A stretch of 64,000 bases of DNA from Thermoanaerobaculia bacterium (GCA_947259925.1 CAMYOG010000006.1:1-64000), one strand, 5' to 3'; shown: positions 17,920 through 28,260, numbered from the stretch's first letter. The notes: generated by a model from the letters alone, not told the origin. Translations and numbers: made by a program.

Positions 17920-18976
17920 CCCGGACGGCCGATCGTCGGTACTGATCTTCGGCATCGGTGAGGTCGGTCGCTACCTGCTCGAGTTCCTGGCCCGCGACGA
18001 GTCGGAGCTCGACCTGGTGGCAGCGGACGTCAGCCTGTCCGCGGTCGAAGCACAGGTAGACAACGCGCTCTTCGGCGCCACGATGCACGGCCGCCACCCG
18101 AGCATCACCGCGCGGGAAGCCGATCTCCTCGACCTCGACCGGACCGCCGAGCTGCTGGCGGAGGTCCGCCCAGACGTGGTGGTCAACTGCGCGGTACTGC
18201 AGACGTGGCACGTCATCCGGCGCCTGCCGAGCGACGTCTACGCCCGGCTGAGCTCCGCGGGTCTCGGAGCCTGGCTGCCGGTCCAGCTGGCGCTGGCGAT
18301 GAAGGTCGCGCAGGCGATCGACCGCTCAGGCGTCTCCTGCCACTACGTCAACACGTCGCTCTCTGACCTGACCAACCCGGTGCTCGGCGCCATGGGGATC
18401 CCACCCACCATCGGTATCGGCAACGTCGCGCTGATCGAAGCCGCGATACGCACCCTGGTCGGTCGCACCCTCGGCCGCCCGCGCACCGATCTCACCGTCA
18501 AGCTGGTGGCGCACCACATCCACTGGGTGCTCTGGCGGGAAGCGGGCTACCGGGAGGGCGCGCCCTTCTACCTCAAAATCGTCGCCGACGGCGAGGAGAT
18601 CACGTCGCGCTTCGAGCCGCTCGATCTGATGAAGCGGGCGATCCTTCTCTATCCCTCCGGTACTTCGTTCTCGGCCGTCAGCGCGTCTTCGGCGATCCAG
18701 AACCTGAAGGCGCTCCTGTCGCCCGAGCGACTCGGCACCCACTCGCCGGGACCGAACGGGCTGCCCGGCGGCTACCCCGTCCGACTCAGCCGCGCCGGGT
18801 GCGAGCTCGACCTGCCTCCCGAGCTCACTCTCGACCAAGCGGTCGCTCTCAATCTGGAAGCCCAGACCTACGACGGCGTCCGCGCGATCGACGCCGACGC
18901 TCGGGTCCATTTCGTCGACCGCGCCCGTGAGCAGATGCGTCGCTTCGGCGAGCTGGAGCAGCGCTACCAGGCCTGA
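17912..18976 (+). CDS. NAD(P)-binding Rossmann-fold protein (saccharopine dehydrogenase/SDR-like)
   Basis: SSVLIFGIGEVGRYLLEFLARDESELDLVAADVS N-terminal dinucleotide fold. Confidence 0.65.
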   Translation: MSSPDGRSSVLIFGIGEVGRYLLEFLARDESELDLVAADVSLSAVEAQVDNALFGATMHGRHPSITAREADLLDLDRTAELLAEVRPDVVVNCAVLQTWHVIRRLPSDVYARLSSAGLGAWLPVQLALAMKVAQAIDRSGVSCHYVNTSLSDLTNPVLGAMGIPPTIGIGNVALIEAAIRTLVGRTLGRPRTDLTVKLVAHHIHWVLWREAGYREGAPFYLKIVADGEEITSRFEPLDLMKRAILLYPSGTSFSAVSASSAIQNLKALLSPERLGTHSPGPNGLPGGYPVRLSRAGCELDLPPELTLDQAVALNLEAQTYDGVRAIDADARVHFVDRAREQMRRFGELEQRYQA

Positions 18977-18997
18977 TCCGCGGACCCACCCAAAGAC

Positions 18998-19026
18998 AAA
19001 GCCGGCCGCGGATCGCGGCCGGCTTT
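18998..19026. terminator. Bidirectional intrinsic-terminator-like hairpin
   Basis: aaagccggccgcg-gat-cgcggccggcttt: perfect 13-bp stem, 3-nt loop, between convergent CDS ends (18976 + and 19047 -). Confidence 0.85.
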
Positions 19027-19046
19027 CGAAGGTTCGATCGACCCGC

Positions 19047-21485
19047 CTAGAACTTGAAACGGGTCCGCAGGTAGAACGAGCCGCCTTCGTAGTTGGCAGC
19101 GCTCCGGCGCGGGTACTGCAGGCCGACGCTCAACCGGTTGGAGAACGGCTCACCGATCTCCTCGACGAACTCGTCGAAGACGTTGACCGCGCCCAGGGCC
19201 AGCTGGACGTTCTCGTTCAGGTCGTATGCCAGCTCGAGGTCGACGAAGGTGGTCGCGCCGATCTCGAACGACGGAGCGACCGGGGCGCCGATGCGGCCGC
19301 GCTCGTCGAAGTGCTTGCCGTAGTAGTTGATCCGCAGGAGAGCCAACCAGTCCTCGGCGAAGCGGGTGTTCGTGGTCAGTACGAAGCGCTCGTTCGGATA
19401 GTTGTTCTCGATGTCCTCGACCAGGCCGTCGTTGACCGGGTTGACCCCCCCGATCGGCGTCTGGTTGACGACCTCGATCTCGTTGTAGCTCGCCGCCAGG
19501 GTGAGCTGGGTGTTGGCGTTCGACGAGCCCCAGTCCCAATCCGCGCTGTAGACCAGGTCGATGCCGCTGTGATCGACGTCGAGAGCGTTGGTGTAGAACG
19601 AGATCGTCTGGCCGGTGGTGCCCGGCACCGGGATATCGCCGGTCCGGTAGATGCGGTCCTCGACCTCGATGTTGTAGAAGTCGAGGGTCAGCAGCGAGCG
19701 CTTACCCAGCTCGGCGGTGAATCCGGCGCTCAGATTGAACGACGTCTCCTCCGTCAGCCCGGTGCCGCCGACCGCCCCCACCAGCGGGCTGGTCGAGGGG
19801 ACCAGGCCCTCTTCGACCTGCAGGCCGGTGCGACCGTCGAAGGTCGTGATCGTCGTCCGGACGTTGGCCTGACCCGGCGTCGGCGCGTGGAAGCCGGTCG
19901 ACGCCGCGGCGCGCAGGGTGAAGGTGTCGGTGGCGCGGTAGCGGGTGGCGAGCTTCCAGTTCAGGGTATCGCCGAAGTCCGAGAAGTCCTCGTAACGAAG
20001 CGCGTACTGCAGCAGGAAATCCTCGTTCACCTCCTGCTCCAGATCGACGTAGACGGCGAAGTTGTCGCGCGAGAAGTCGCCGGCGTCATCGGGCGAGATC
20101 CCCTTCAGGCCGTTCGACCCGGCGCCGATGTACGACGCCTCCTCGCCGGCGATGGCGATGTAGGTCTCCTCGCGCCACTCGCCGCCGTAGGCGAGATGGA
20201 ACTTGTCGTTGAGCTGCTTGCTGAAGTCGGCGTTGAAGTTGAGCTCCTCCTGCTTGTAGGCACCGACGTCGAAGCCCCGCTGCGCCGGTTGGCCGCCGAC
20301 CAGGCCCAGATCCTGGTTGATGGTGTTGTTCAGGAAGTAGTCGAGCTCGTTCTCTCCGTAGCCGATACTGAAGTCGTAGGTCGTGCCGTTACCGAACACT
20401 CCGTTCAGACCGGTCACCGCACTCAGATCGTCCTGGTCGCCATCCAGGAACGGCGTGTAGCCACCCGGCAGGCCGGTGAAGCCCTGCTCGCGCAATGGGA
20501 CCAGGCTCGGATGATTGGGAACGCGGTAGAAGAAACGGTAGCGGCCCTCCGCCTGGGCGTAGTTGCCGTGGAAGTACCACTGGGCGTTGTCGCCCACCAG
20601 CATGCCGGAGTTGACGAAGAACCGGATCGCCTCGGTCTGTGGCCGGCCCCAGGTCTGCACCAGCGGCGCGTCGCCGAACGGCGCATCCTGCCCGACACCG
20701 GGAACACCCGCATCGATCAGAGCCTGGGCGTCGGCACGCTGAATGCCACGCGAGAGCGCGTCGTTGTCGATGTACTCCAGGCTCAGATTGATGAAGCCGT
20801 TGCTCGGCAGCTCGAAGCCGGCGTTCACCCCCGCCTTGAGGCCGTTCTCGCCATCGAAGAACTCGCCCCACTGGAGTTGCACCTCACCTCCTTCGGAGTT
20901 GTCCTTCATCTCGAAGTTGATCACGCCGGCGATCGCGTCCGAGCCGTACTGGGCCGCGGCGCCGTCGCGCAGCACTTCGACCCGCTTGATGGCGATGCCC
21001 GGAATCATGCCGACGTCGACCCCGTGCGCGCCGTTGCCGGCGGCGGGAGCGAAGAACTGCACCAGCGCCGAGCGGTGCCGGCGCTTGCCATTCACCAAAA
21101 CGAGAGTCTGATCCGGAGCGGTCCCGCGCAGCGACGTCGGACGCACGAAGGCGCTGCCGTCACCTGTTGCGGGCGTCGCCGTGTAGGACGGCACCAGCGT
21201 TCGGAGGTTGTCGGTCAGGTCGGCTTCGTTGCCGATCGCGCTGAAGTCGTCGGCGGTGATGACGTCGACCGGCACCGGCGAGTCGGTGACCGAGCGCGGC
21301 TCTGTGCTGCGGGTGCCCAACACGACGATCTGCTCGCCGTAGACTTGCTCCTCGGGTTCGTCCGCGGCCTCCTCGGCCGCCTCCTCGGCCGCCTCTCCCT
21401 CCGGCTGCGCCATCGCTATCGGAACCAGCAGGAGCACACCGGCAAGAGTTGTCGCGAGGATCAGTTTCCACGGGTTCTTGTTCAT
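19047..21485 (-). CDS. TonB-dependent outer membrane receptor
   Basis: Signal peptide at ATG 21485; plug region ITADDFSAIGNEADLTDNLRTLVPSYT..., VEVLRDGAAAQYGSDAIAGVINFEMK; C-terminal ...YLRTRFKF. Confidence 0.93.
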   Translation of the reverse strand: MNKNPWKLILATTLAGVLLLVPIAMAQPEGEAAEEAAEEAADEPEEQVYGEQIVVLGTRSTEPRSVTDSPVPVDVITADDFSAIGNEADLTDNLRTLVPSYTATPATGDGSAFVRPTSLRGTAPDQTLVLVNGKRRHRSALVQFFAPAAGNGAHGVDVGMIPGIAIKRVEVLRDGAAAQYGSDAIAGVINFEMKDNSEGGEVQLQWGEFFDGENGLKAGVNAGFELPSNGFINLSLEYIDNDALSRGIQRADAQALIDAGVPGVGQDAPFGDAPLVQTWGRPQTEAIRFFVNSGMLVGDNAQWYFHGNYAQAEGRYRFFYRVPNHPSLVPLREQGFTGLPGGYTPFLDGDQDDLSAVTGLNGVFGNGTTYDFSIGYGENELDYFLNNTINQDLGLVGGQPAQRGFDVGAYKQEELNFNADFSKQLNDKFHLAYGGEWREETYIAIAGEEASYIGAGSNGLKGISPDDAGDFSRDNFAVYVDLEQEVNEDFLLQYALRYEDFSDFGDTLNWKLATRYRATDTFTLRAAASTGFHAPTPGQANVRTTITTFDGRTGLQVEEGLVPSTSPLVGAVGGTGLTEETSFNLSAGFTAELGKRSLLTLDFYNIEVEDRIYRTGDIPVPGTTGQTISFYTNALDVDHSGIDLVYSADWDWGSSNANTQLTLAASYNEIEVVNQTPIGGVNPVNDGLVEDIENNYPNERFVLTTNTRFAEDWLALLRINYYGKHFDERGRIGAPVAPSFEIGATTFVDLELAYDLNENVQLALGAVNVFDEFVEEIGEPFSNRLSVGLQYPRRSAANYEGGSFYLRTRFKF

Positions 21486-21771
21486 CGGCTCCTCCGTGCG
21501 CTCGTGGTTGGATAGCATCGACCTGTCAACAGGCCGGCGAGGTCGGAAACGAGGTGGGTCTCGCGCCGCGGCGCCCACGGTGCTGCGGGGACCCTGCGGG
21601 TCCGAAGGGCTCGGACCCGGGAACAATGACTTTCAGGCTCTGCAACTGCTTGTGGATGCTAGCACAGGGCTCTGAGACGACCCTCCCCGAACGAGCTCTC
21701 CGTCCCTACCTGGAGGAGTGTTTCGTGTCCACGGTTTCGGGCGGTACCCTGGGGTCAGAGGCGGCGGTTTC

Positions 21772-22971
21772 ATGCTAGCCCCCGATACCGACCTTCACGA
21801 CTGGCTGGTCGAGATCCGGCGCGACTTCCACCGCCATCCGGAGCTGAGCTGGAAGGAGCATCGGACCTCCCAACGGGTCCACCAGATTCTGGCCGAGTTC
21901 GGCCTCGAGCCGCGGCCTGTGCTCGAGACCGGCGTGGTAGCGGATCTGCCCGGGCCGCCGGGCCTACCGGTGGTCGCGTTGCGCTCGGACCTCGACGCAC
22001 TGCCGATCCAGGAGGAGACCGACCTGCCGTTCGCGTCGGTGAACGACGGCATCATGCACGCCTGCGGACACGACGGCCACGCCAGCATGCTTCTCGGCGC
22101 CGCCAGCCTGTTGAGCCGGGAGAGCGAGTTGCCGGCACCGGTGAGGCTCATCTTCCAGCCGGCGGAGGAGATCGGATCGGGCGCCCGGGCGATGATCGGG
22201 GAAGGGGTCCTCGACGACGTGGCGCTGATCTTCGGCGGCCATCTGGATCGGCACTATCCGACCGGCACCTTGGTGGTCACCGACGGCGTCGTCAACGCTT
22301 CGACCGACTCGTTCAAGATCGTCGTCAACGGACGTGGCGGCCACGCTGCCAGGCCGCACGAGGCGGTCGACGCCGTGGTCGTCGGCAGCCTGATGGTGAT
22401 GGCGATCCAGACGATCGTCTCGCGCGAAGTGAATCCGGCCTTCCCCTCGGTCGTATCGGTGGGTCGGTTCGAGGCCGGCTCGGCCTACAACGTCATCGCG
22501 GCGAGCGCGGTCCTGCAGGGAACCATCCGCGCCCAGCACCCCGCGGTCCGCAGTCATCTCAAGGAATCGATCCACCGGATCGCCGACTCGGTAGCCACGT
22601 TGCACGGCGCGGAGCTGGAGATCGAACTTAGCGAAGGCTCGCCGCCGCTCGAGAACCGGCCAGAGCCGACCGGCCTCGCGCGTGAAGCGGCGCGGCGGGT
22701 GGTCGGCCCGGAGAACGTCATCCGGCTCGAGCACGCCAACCTGGGCGCCGAGGACTTCAGCAACTTCGTCGAGCGGGTGCCCGGCTGCTACATCCGCTAC
22801 GGCGCGCAGGTAGCGGGGCGCGAGGGCTTCCCGGCCCACTCCAGCAAGTTCGACTTCGACGAGGACGCCTTGGCCACCGGGGCCACCTGGCTGGCCGAGG
22901 TGGCCAAGGTGGCCGGACGTGCGGTGGCGGCCCGGTCGACAGATCTCACGGGTGATGGAGCGAGCCGATGA
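21772..22971 (+). CDS. M20 family amidohydrolase (N-acyl-amino-acid/hippurate type)
   Basis: RRDFHRHPELSWKEHRTSQ, MHACGHDGHASMLLGAA, FQPAEEIGSGARAMI, GGHAARPHEAVDAV. Confidence 0.92.
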   Translation: MLAPDTDLHDWLVEIRRDFHRHPELSWKEHRTSQRVHQILAEFGLEPRPVLETGVVADLPGPPGLPVVALRSDLDALPIQEETDLPFASVNDGIMHACGHDGHASMLLGAASLLSRESELPAPVRLIFQPAEEIGSGARAMIGEGVLDDVALIFGGHLDRHYPTGTLVVTDGVVNASTDSFKIVVNGRGGHAARPHEAVDAVVVGSLMVMAIQTIVSREVNPAFPSVVSVGRFEAGSAYNVIAASAVLQGTIRAQHPAVRSHLKESIHRIADSVATLHGAELEIELSEGSPPLENRPEPTGLAREAARRVVGPENVIRLEHANLGAEDFSNFVERVPGCYIRYGAQVAGREGFPAHSSKFDFDEDALATGATWLAEVAKVAGRAVAARSTDLTGDGASR

Positions 22972-24581
22972 TCGAGATCCGCGAAGCCCACGAGGCCGAT
23001 ACCGGCGCGATCCGTGAAATCTTCCTGGCCTGCTACGACCAGGAATACACCTACCGAAGCTTCTACGACGAGCACGGGCTCAAGAAGCTCATCTTCGGCG
23101 ACGACACTCTGGTCTTGGTCGCAGCCAGCTCCGAGAGCGGCCGTATCCTGGGCACCGCTTCGGTGGTGCTGGAGAGCGGTGCATTCACCGACCTGGTCGG
23201 CGAGTTCGGCCGGCTCGCGGTTCACCCCGAGGCGCGTCAGCGCGGCATCGCTGGCCGGCTGCTCGAAGAGCGGATCAAACGGGTCAGCGATCGACTCCAC
23301 GTCGGTTTCATGGAGTCCCGGGTTGCGCACGGCTACTCGGTGGGCAACGCGCTCAGTCACGGCTTCAAGTCGGTCGGTCACGTGCCGCTCAAGGATCTCT
23401 ACGGCGAGCGGCGGGAGAGCTCCGCCTACCTGGTGCGCTACTTCGGCGGTGCGCTGGAGCTGAGGCGCAACCATCCGCGCCTGATCCCGGAAGGCTATCC
23501 ACTGGCGGGCGCCGTGATGGAGTCGGCCGGCCTCGAGAACGACGTCATCGTCGACGAGTCGGCGGCACCCTACGTCGCGGAGGTGGAGTACGAGGTGCAG
23601 CACCTGACGGCGGCGGGCTACTCGTCGCTCCTCAGGATCGAGCGCGGGCGCCTCCGGCGTCGGGAGATCTTCGGCCCGCTGCGCCTGCACTACGGTTTCT
23701 TCAAGCTCAAGTCGGCGGACTCGAACTACCTGATCGCCCGCCGCAAGGGCCACATCGTCGCTGCGGTCGGCTACACCTTCGATCAGCTCTCGCACTGCGT
23801 GCGGGTCTTCGAGCTGATCGCACTCGGCGACGAAGCGATCCGCTTCCTGCTCCTCGAGCTGGTCCGCAGGTGCCAGGAGATCGCCAAGATCGCGCTGATC
23901 GAGATCGACGTCAGCGCCTACGCGCCGCGCATGCAGCGCACCCTCTACGAGCTCGGCTTCCTGCCGGTGGCCTACGTCCCGGCCCTCGCTTTCCATCGGG
24001 TGGAGCGACTCGACATCCTCAAGATGGCGAAGCTGCTGATCCCGTTCAGACACGACGGGGTGGAGCTCGCACCTGCGACCCAGCGCATCGCCGACCTCGT
24101 CCTGAGCGGCTTCGAGCAGGGAGAGATCCAGCCTCGCCTGCGCGAGACGTTCGCCAGCCTCGAGCTCCTGCAGGGGCTCACCGACGAGCAGCTCCGGCGC
24201 CTGGCGAGCGCCTGCGGGCTGGCCAGCTTCGAGCCCAACGACGTCCTCTTCTCCGCCAACACGCCCAGCAACGAGCTTTACATCCTGCTCGAGGGCCGGG
24301 TCGCCATCGAGAGCCCGGGCTGTGACGAGCCGCTGGGGGTCGTCGAAGCTGGAGAGGGCCTGGGTGAGATCGCGGCGCTCGCCGGAACCCCCCACGCCGC
24401 ACGCGCACGGGCGCTCGAGCGGATTGTCGCCGGGGTCCTGCCGCGACCGGCGCTGACGCAGCTGGTGCGACAGCGTCCCGACATCGGAGTCGTCCTCTAC
24501 CGAAACATGGCACGCGGTCTGGGCAGCAAGCTACGACGCCTCGATCAAGCGGTCTCGACCCCGGTCGGGGGCGGCAGGTAG
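22968..24581 (+). CDS. GNAT acetyltransferase (apparently two GNAT-like segments) fused to a C-terminal cyclic-nucleotide-binding domain
   Basis: GEFGRLAVHPEARQRGIAGRLLEERIKRV (GNAT motif A); second GNAT-like region around LIARRKGHIVAAVGYTF...; cNMP-like LASFEPNDVLFSANTPSNELYILLEGRVAI...GEGLGEIAALAG. ATGA overlap with the M20 gene. Confidence 0.82.
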   Translation: MIEIREAHEADTGAIREIFLACYDQEYTYRSFYDEHGLKKLIFGDDTLVLVAASSESGRILGTASVVLESGAFTDLVGEFGRLAVHPEARQRGIAGRLLEERIKRVSDRLHVGFMESRVAHGYSVGNALSHGFKSVGHVPLKDLYGERRESSAYLVRYFGGALELRRNHPRLIPEGYPLAGAVMESAGLENDVIVDESAAPYVAEVEYEVQHLTAAGYSSLLRIERGRLRRREIFGPLRLHYGFFKLKSADSNYLIARRKGHIVAAVGYTFDQLSHCVRVFELIALGDEAIRFLLLELVRRCQEIAKIALIEIDVSAYAPRMQRTLYELGFLPVAYVPALAFHRVERLDILKMAKLLIPFRHDGVELAPATQRIADLVLSGFEQGEIQPRLRETFASLELLQGLTDEQLRRLASACGLASFEPNDVLFSANTPSNELYILLEGRVAIESPGCDEPLGVVEAGEGLGEIAALAGTPHAARARALERIVAGVLPRPALTQLVRQRPDIGVVLYRNMARGLGSKLRRLDQAVSTPVGGGR

Positions 24582-24596
24582 AAGATCGGAGGAGAG

Positions 24597-25055
24597 ATGA
24601 AACGAATCCCGGTCAGAGAGTTCATGCAGCGGGAGCCGGTCTCGGCCCACCCCGAGATGCCCCTCCCCGAGCTGGTGACGCTCCTGCGCGACGGTGGATA
24701 CCGGGCCCTGCCGGTGACCGACGCCGACGGCAAGGTCGTCGGCGTGATCAGCGAGACCGATCTGTTCCTCAAGGAGCACGCCCTGCCGTTCTCGACCCAG
24801 AAGGTCCCGTCGCTGCTCGGAGAGATGATCGGCAAGGATCAGATCAACCAGGTCGCGGGCTGTCGGGAGATGACGGTCGACGAGGTCATGCATCCGAGCG
24901 CGGTCACCATCGGCGAGGACATCACCCTGGAGGATCTGTCACTCCTCATGTGCGAGCGTCATCTCTCCATGGTGCCGGTGGTGCGCGACGACCTTCTGGT
25001 GGGTGTCGTCCGCCGTGGCGACATCCTGGCGATCCTCTACGGCGAAGCCGCCTGA
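24597..25055 (+). CDS. CBS domain pair protein
   Basis: MKRIPVREFMQREPVSAHPEMPLPELVTLLRDGGYRALPVTDADGKVVGVISETDLF ... VDEVMHPSAVTIGEDITLEDLSLLMCERHLSMVPVV. Confidence 0.92.
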   Translation: MKRIPVREFMQREPVSAHPEMPLPELVTLLRDGGYRALPVTDADGKVVGVISETDLFLKEHALPFSTQKVPSLLGEMIGKDQINQVAGCREMTVDEVMHPSAVTIGEDITLEDLSLLMCERHLSMVPVVRDDLLVGVVRRGDILAILYGEAA

Positions 25056-26851
25056 TCCGGGCTCGGCGACGACGCCGACGCCGACGCCGGCGGCCGCCAG
25101 ACTCGGACGAGGACCAGGGCCGCGGCCGCTGACACCCCGGTCGCCGCCAGCGCCGCCGGCAGACGGGCGTAGAGCCAGTAGCCGGTCGCGAACAGGGCAC
25201 CGTAGACCGCGACGCTGGCGAGCAGCATGCAAAGGAGCCCGCGCGGCACCTGCCAGGCGCGGGCGTCACCCTCGACCCGTCCGAGCGCGTCCGGAGCTCG
25301 GTCCCTGACTGCGCGCCAGCCGGGGCCTCCGGGTCGAGTCAAGCGATAGAACTCGACCAGGGTCTCGGGCTCGGCCGGTGCCGTCGCCAGGGTCACCGAG
25401 ACCCAACCGATCGTCGTCACGCCGACGCCGACCAAGAGCTCCTGCCAGCTGGCCAGGCCGCTCGGCGTCAGGAAGAAGCCGAGCGCCACCGCGAACGAGA
25501 TCACCATCGCGGTCAGCTCGCTCCAGGCGTTGATGCGCCACCAGAACCAGCGCAAGAGGAAGAGCAGGCCGGTCCCGGCACCGATCTGGAGCAGGATCTG
25601 GAACGCCTGAAGCGCGTTCTCGAGCCGCAGGGCCAGAAGCGCCGCGACCAGCATCAGGCCGATCGTCGACAGGCGCCCCACCAGCACCAGCTCGCGCTCG
25701 CTCGCCGAAGGCCGGACGAATCGCCGGTAGAAGTCGTTGACGATGTACGACGAGCCCCAGTTGAGATGGGTCGAGATGGTCGACATGTAGGCGGCCGCCA
25801 GCGAGGCAACCACCAGGCCGAGCAGACCGTGCGGCAGGAAGGTGAGCATTGCCGGATAGGCGAGGTCATCGCGCACGACCTGCGGGTCGAGATGGGGAAA
25901 CGCCGACCGGAGCGAGTCCAGGTCGGGGAAGACGACCAGCGAGGCGAGAGCGACCAGGATCCACGGCCAGGGCCGCAGGGCGTAGTGGGCGACGTTGAAC
26001 AGCAGCGTCGCGCCCACCGCGTGCCGCTCGTTCCTGGCCGCCAGCATCCGTTGCGCGACGTAGCCGCCGCCCCCCGGCTCGGCGCCCGGGTACCAGGCCG
26101 CCCACCATTGGACGGCGAGCGGTATCAGGAGGAACGGCACCGCCACCCCGGGATCGCCCAGGTCGGGGATCAGCGCGATCCGCTCGGTCACCGCGGCGTT
26201 GCTCAGCAGGCCGTCCAGACCACCCACCGCCGGATGCCCCAGGGCGACGACGGCGGCGGCGATCGAGCCGAACATCGCGACCACGAACAGCAGCGCATCG
26301 GTGAGCAGGACTCCGCGAAGGCCGCCGGCGGTGCTGAAGATCATCGTGACGATCGAAGCCAGCGCGATCGTCTCGAGCGGCGAGAGCTGGAACATCACTC
26401 CACCGATCTTGATCGCCGCCAGCGTGACCGCGGCCATGATCATGATGTTGAAGAAGACACCCAGGTAGAGCGCTCGAAACCCACGCAGGAACGCCGCCGG
26501 CCGGCCGCTGTAGCGGACCTCGTAGAACTCGATGTCGGTCAGCACCCCCGAGCGCCGCCAGAGCGCCGCATAGACGAACACGGTCAGCATGCCGGTGAGC
26601 AGGAACGCCCACCAGATCCAGTTGCCCGACACGCCGCCGGTGCGGGTGATATCGGTGACCAGGTTCGGAGTGTCGGTCGAGAAGGTCGTCGCCACCATCG
26701 ACAGCCCGAGCAACCACCAGGGCATCGCGCGACCGGAGAGGAAAAACTCCGACGAGTCACGTCCGGCCCGGCGCGCGACCCACAACCCGACCGCCAGGCT
26801 GAGCGCGAAGTAGCCACCGATGACAGCGAGATCGATCGTCTCCAGGATCAA
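25037..26851 (-). CDS. Sodium:solute symporter (SSS) family transporter
   Basis: YFALSLAVGLWVARRAGRDSSEFFLSGRAMPWWLLGLSMVATTFSTDTPNLVTD; many TM helices. Confidence 0.9.
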   Translation of the reverse strand: MILETIDLAVIGGYFALSLAVGLWVARRAGRDSSEFFLSGRAMPWWLLGLSMVATTFSTDTPNLVTDITRTGGVSGNWIWWAFLLTGMLTVFVYAALWRRSGVLTDIEFYEVRYSGRPAAFLRGFRALYLGVFFNIMIMAAVTLAAIKIGGVMFQLSPLETIALASIVTMIFSTAGGLRGVLLTDALLFVVAMFGSIAAAVVALGHPAVGGLDGLLSNAAVTERIALIPDLGDPGVAVPFLLIPLAVQWWAAWYPGAEPGGGGYVAQRMLAARNERHAVGATLLFNVAHYALRPWPWILVALASLVVFPDLDSLRSAFPHLDPQVVRDDLAYPAMLTFLPHGLLGLVVASLAAAYMSTISTHLNWGSSYIVNDFYRRFVRPSASERELVLVGRLSTIGLMLVAALLALRLENALQAFQILLQIGAGTGLLFLLRWFWWRINAWSELTAMVISFAVALGFFLTPSGLASWQELLVGVGVTTIGWVSVTLATAPAEPETLVEFYRLTRPGGPGWRAVRDRAPDALGRVEGDARAWQVPRGLLCMLLASVAVYGALFATGYWLYARLPAALAATGVSAAAALVLVRVWRPPASASASSPSPDQAASP

Positions 26852-28212
26852 CCTTCGAACTCCCGCGCCGGCGGACCCGCGTCGGTGATCACCGCGACCG
26901 CCTCCTCTGCACGCTCGGGGTGCGCCTCGAGGTAGTGGTCGAGCCAGCTGGCCGCGAACTCGTCGGCGTCGCTACGCTCGACCAGCGCCCAGACCGCGCC
27001 GCCGAAGCCGGCACCGAAGGCGGACGCGGCCACCGCGCCGAGCTGCCGCGCCTGCTCCGCCAGCTCTACCGTCTCGGGGATCTGATTGCCAAGCAGCTTG
27101 CCGGCCAGGTACTGCGAGCGGTCCGCCACCAGGCCGAGGACCGACAGGTCGCCCTGCTTCAGGGCGTCACCGGCCTGCCGGACGAGCACCTCGCTCTCCT
27201 GATGGAAGTGCTCGAGTCGATCGATCAGCTCGTGCGGAGTGAAGTCCTCCCGAGCACTCCGGGCCGTCGCAGCGCGCAGGCTCTCTAGCGCCTCCGGCTC
27301 GGCGGCGAGGGCTGCACCCAGGTGCGGCTCGCTGCCCGCGGTCGCGCGGCGCCAGATCTCGGCGAGGGCGGCCGCGGCTCGGGCTCCGCGGTTGTAGGAC
27401 TCGCGCGCCGCACCCGTCTTCCTGGCGCGGACACCGGAGGAGGCGACGACGAACGTATGCTCGTCCGGGCTCTGCAACGTGCGCTCGGACCGCACCGGAG
27501 CGTAGCTGAACTGGCCGATCCCGCCAGCGGTCGCGCAGAGGATCGCCACGTGATCCTGGGAGCCGCCGAGGGTGCCGACCCCACGGTCATCCGGGAAGCT
27601 GTCGTGTGCACGGCCGCTTTCGATCGCTCCGAGGTAGGCGGCCAGCTCCTCGGATCCTCGGATTCGCTCGCGGTAGCCGGGCTGATCTTCCAGGCGACTG
27701 ATCGCCGAGAGGGCCAGGTAGAGACCGACCACCAGGGCGCTCGAGCTGCTCATTCCAGCAGCCGCCGGCAGGTCGCTGGTCAGTACGATGTCGGCGCCGC
27801 TCAGATCGCACTCCGCCCCGAAGTCGCGTGCCACCCGACGCACCACGGTCTTCGCGTAACGCCGCCAGTCGGGATCGTCGGCCACGAGGTCCTCGACCAG
27901 CGCCACCTCGACGCTGACCGAGCGACCCAGATCGTCGACCGTCACCTGCCGGTCGGCCCGCTCGACCGCCACCAGACAGATCCCCTGCTCGGTCGCACAG
28001 GTCAGGCTCCGCCCGCCGGCGTAGTCGGTGTGCTTGCCGAGAATCTCGATCCGACCGGGAACGAAGAACGCCCGGGCACTGGCCTCCGGAGCGTGACCGC
28101 GCTCGATCAGGCGCGCCGCCAGCACCGCCAACGAGTCAGCCTGCCCCGCGGCCAGATCGCCCGAGCGCCGCGCCAGCCGCTCGGGATCCGCCAGCTCCAC
28201 CAGCCTCGACAT
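26848..28212 (-). CDS. Galactokinase-like GHMP kinase
   Basis: FFVPGRIEILGKHTDYAGGRSLTCATEQGI, LPAAAGMSSSSALVVGLYLAL, SAFGAGFGGAVWALV; ATGA overlap with the symporter gene. Confidence 0.85.
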   Translation of the reverse strand: MSRLVELADPERLARRSGDLAAGQADSLAVLAARLIERGHAPEASARAFFVPGRIEILGKHTDYAGGRSLTCATEQGICLVAVERADRQVTVDDLGRSVSVEVALVEDLVADDPDWRRYAKTVVRRVARDFGAECDLSGADIVLTSDLPAAAGMSSSSALVVGLYLALSAISRLEDQPGYRERIRGSEELAAYLGAIESGRAHDSFPDDRGVGTLGGSQDHVAILCATAGGIGQFSYAPVRSERTLQSPDEHTFVVASSGVRARKTGAARESYNRGARAAAALAEIWRRATAGSEPHLGAALAAEPEALESLRAATARSAREDFTPHELIDRLEHFHQESEVLVRQAGDALKQGDLSVLGLVADRSQYLAGKLLGNQIPETVELAEQARQLGAVAASAFGAGFGGAVWALVERSDADEFAASWLDHYLEAHPERAEEAVAVITDAGPPAREFEG

Positions 28213-28260
28213 CCGGCGGCAGGATAGCTCACCCGACTCGGGCTAAACTCGCCCTTCCCC

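Noticed and set aside
18927-21515. 862-aa plus-strand ORF opposite the TonB receptor
   Set aside because: Antisense shadow ORF in high-GC DNA; Arg/Val/Asp-biased translation with no domain, while the minus strand is a clear TonB receptor.
22797-24395. 532-aa minus ORF opposite the GNAT-cNMP gene
   Set aside because: Antisense shadow of a well-supported gene.
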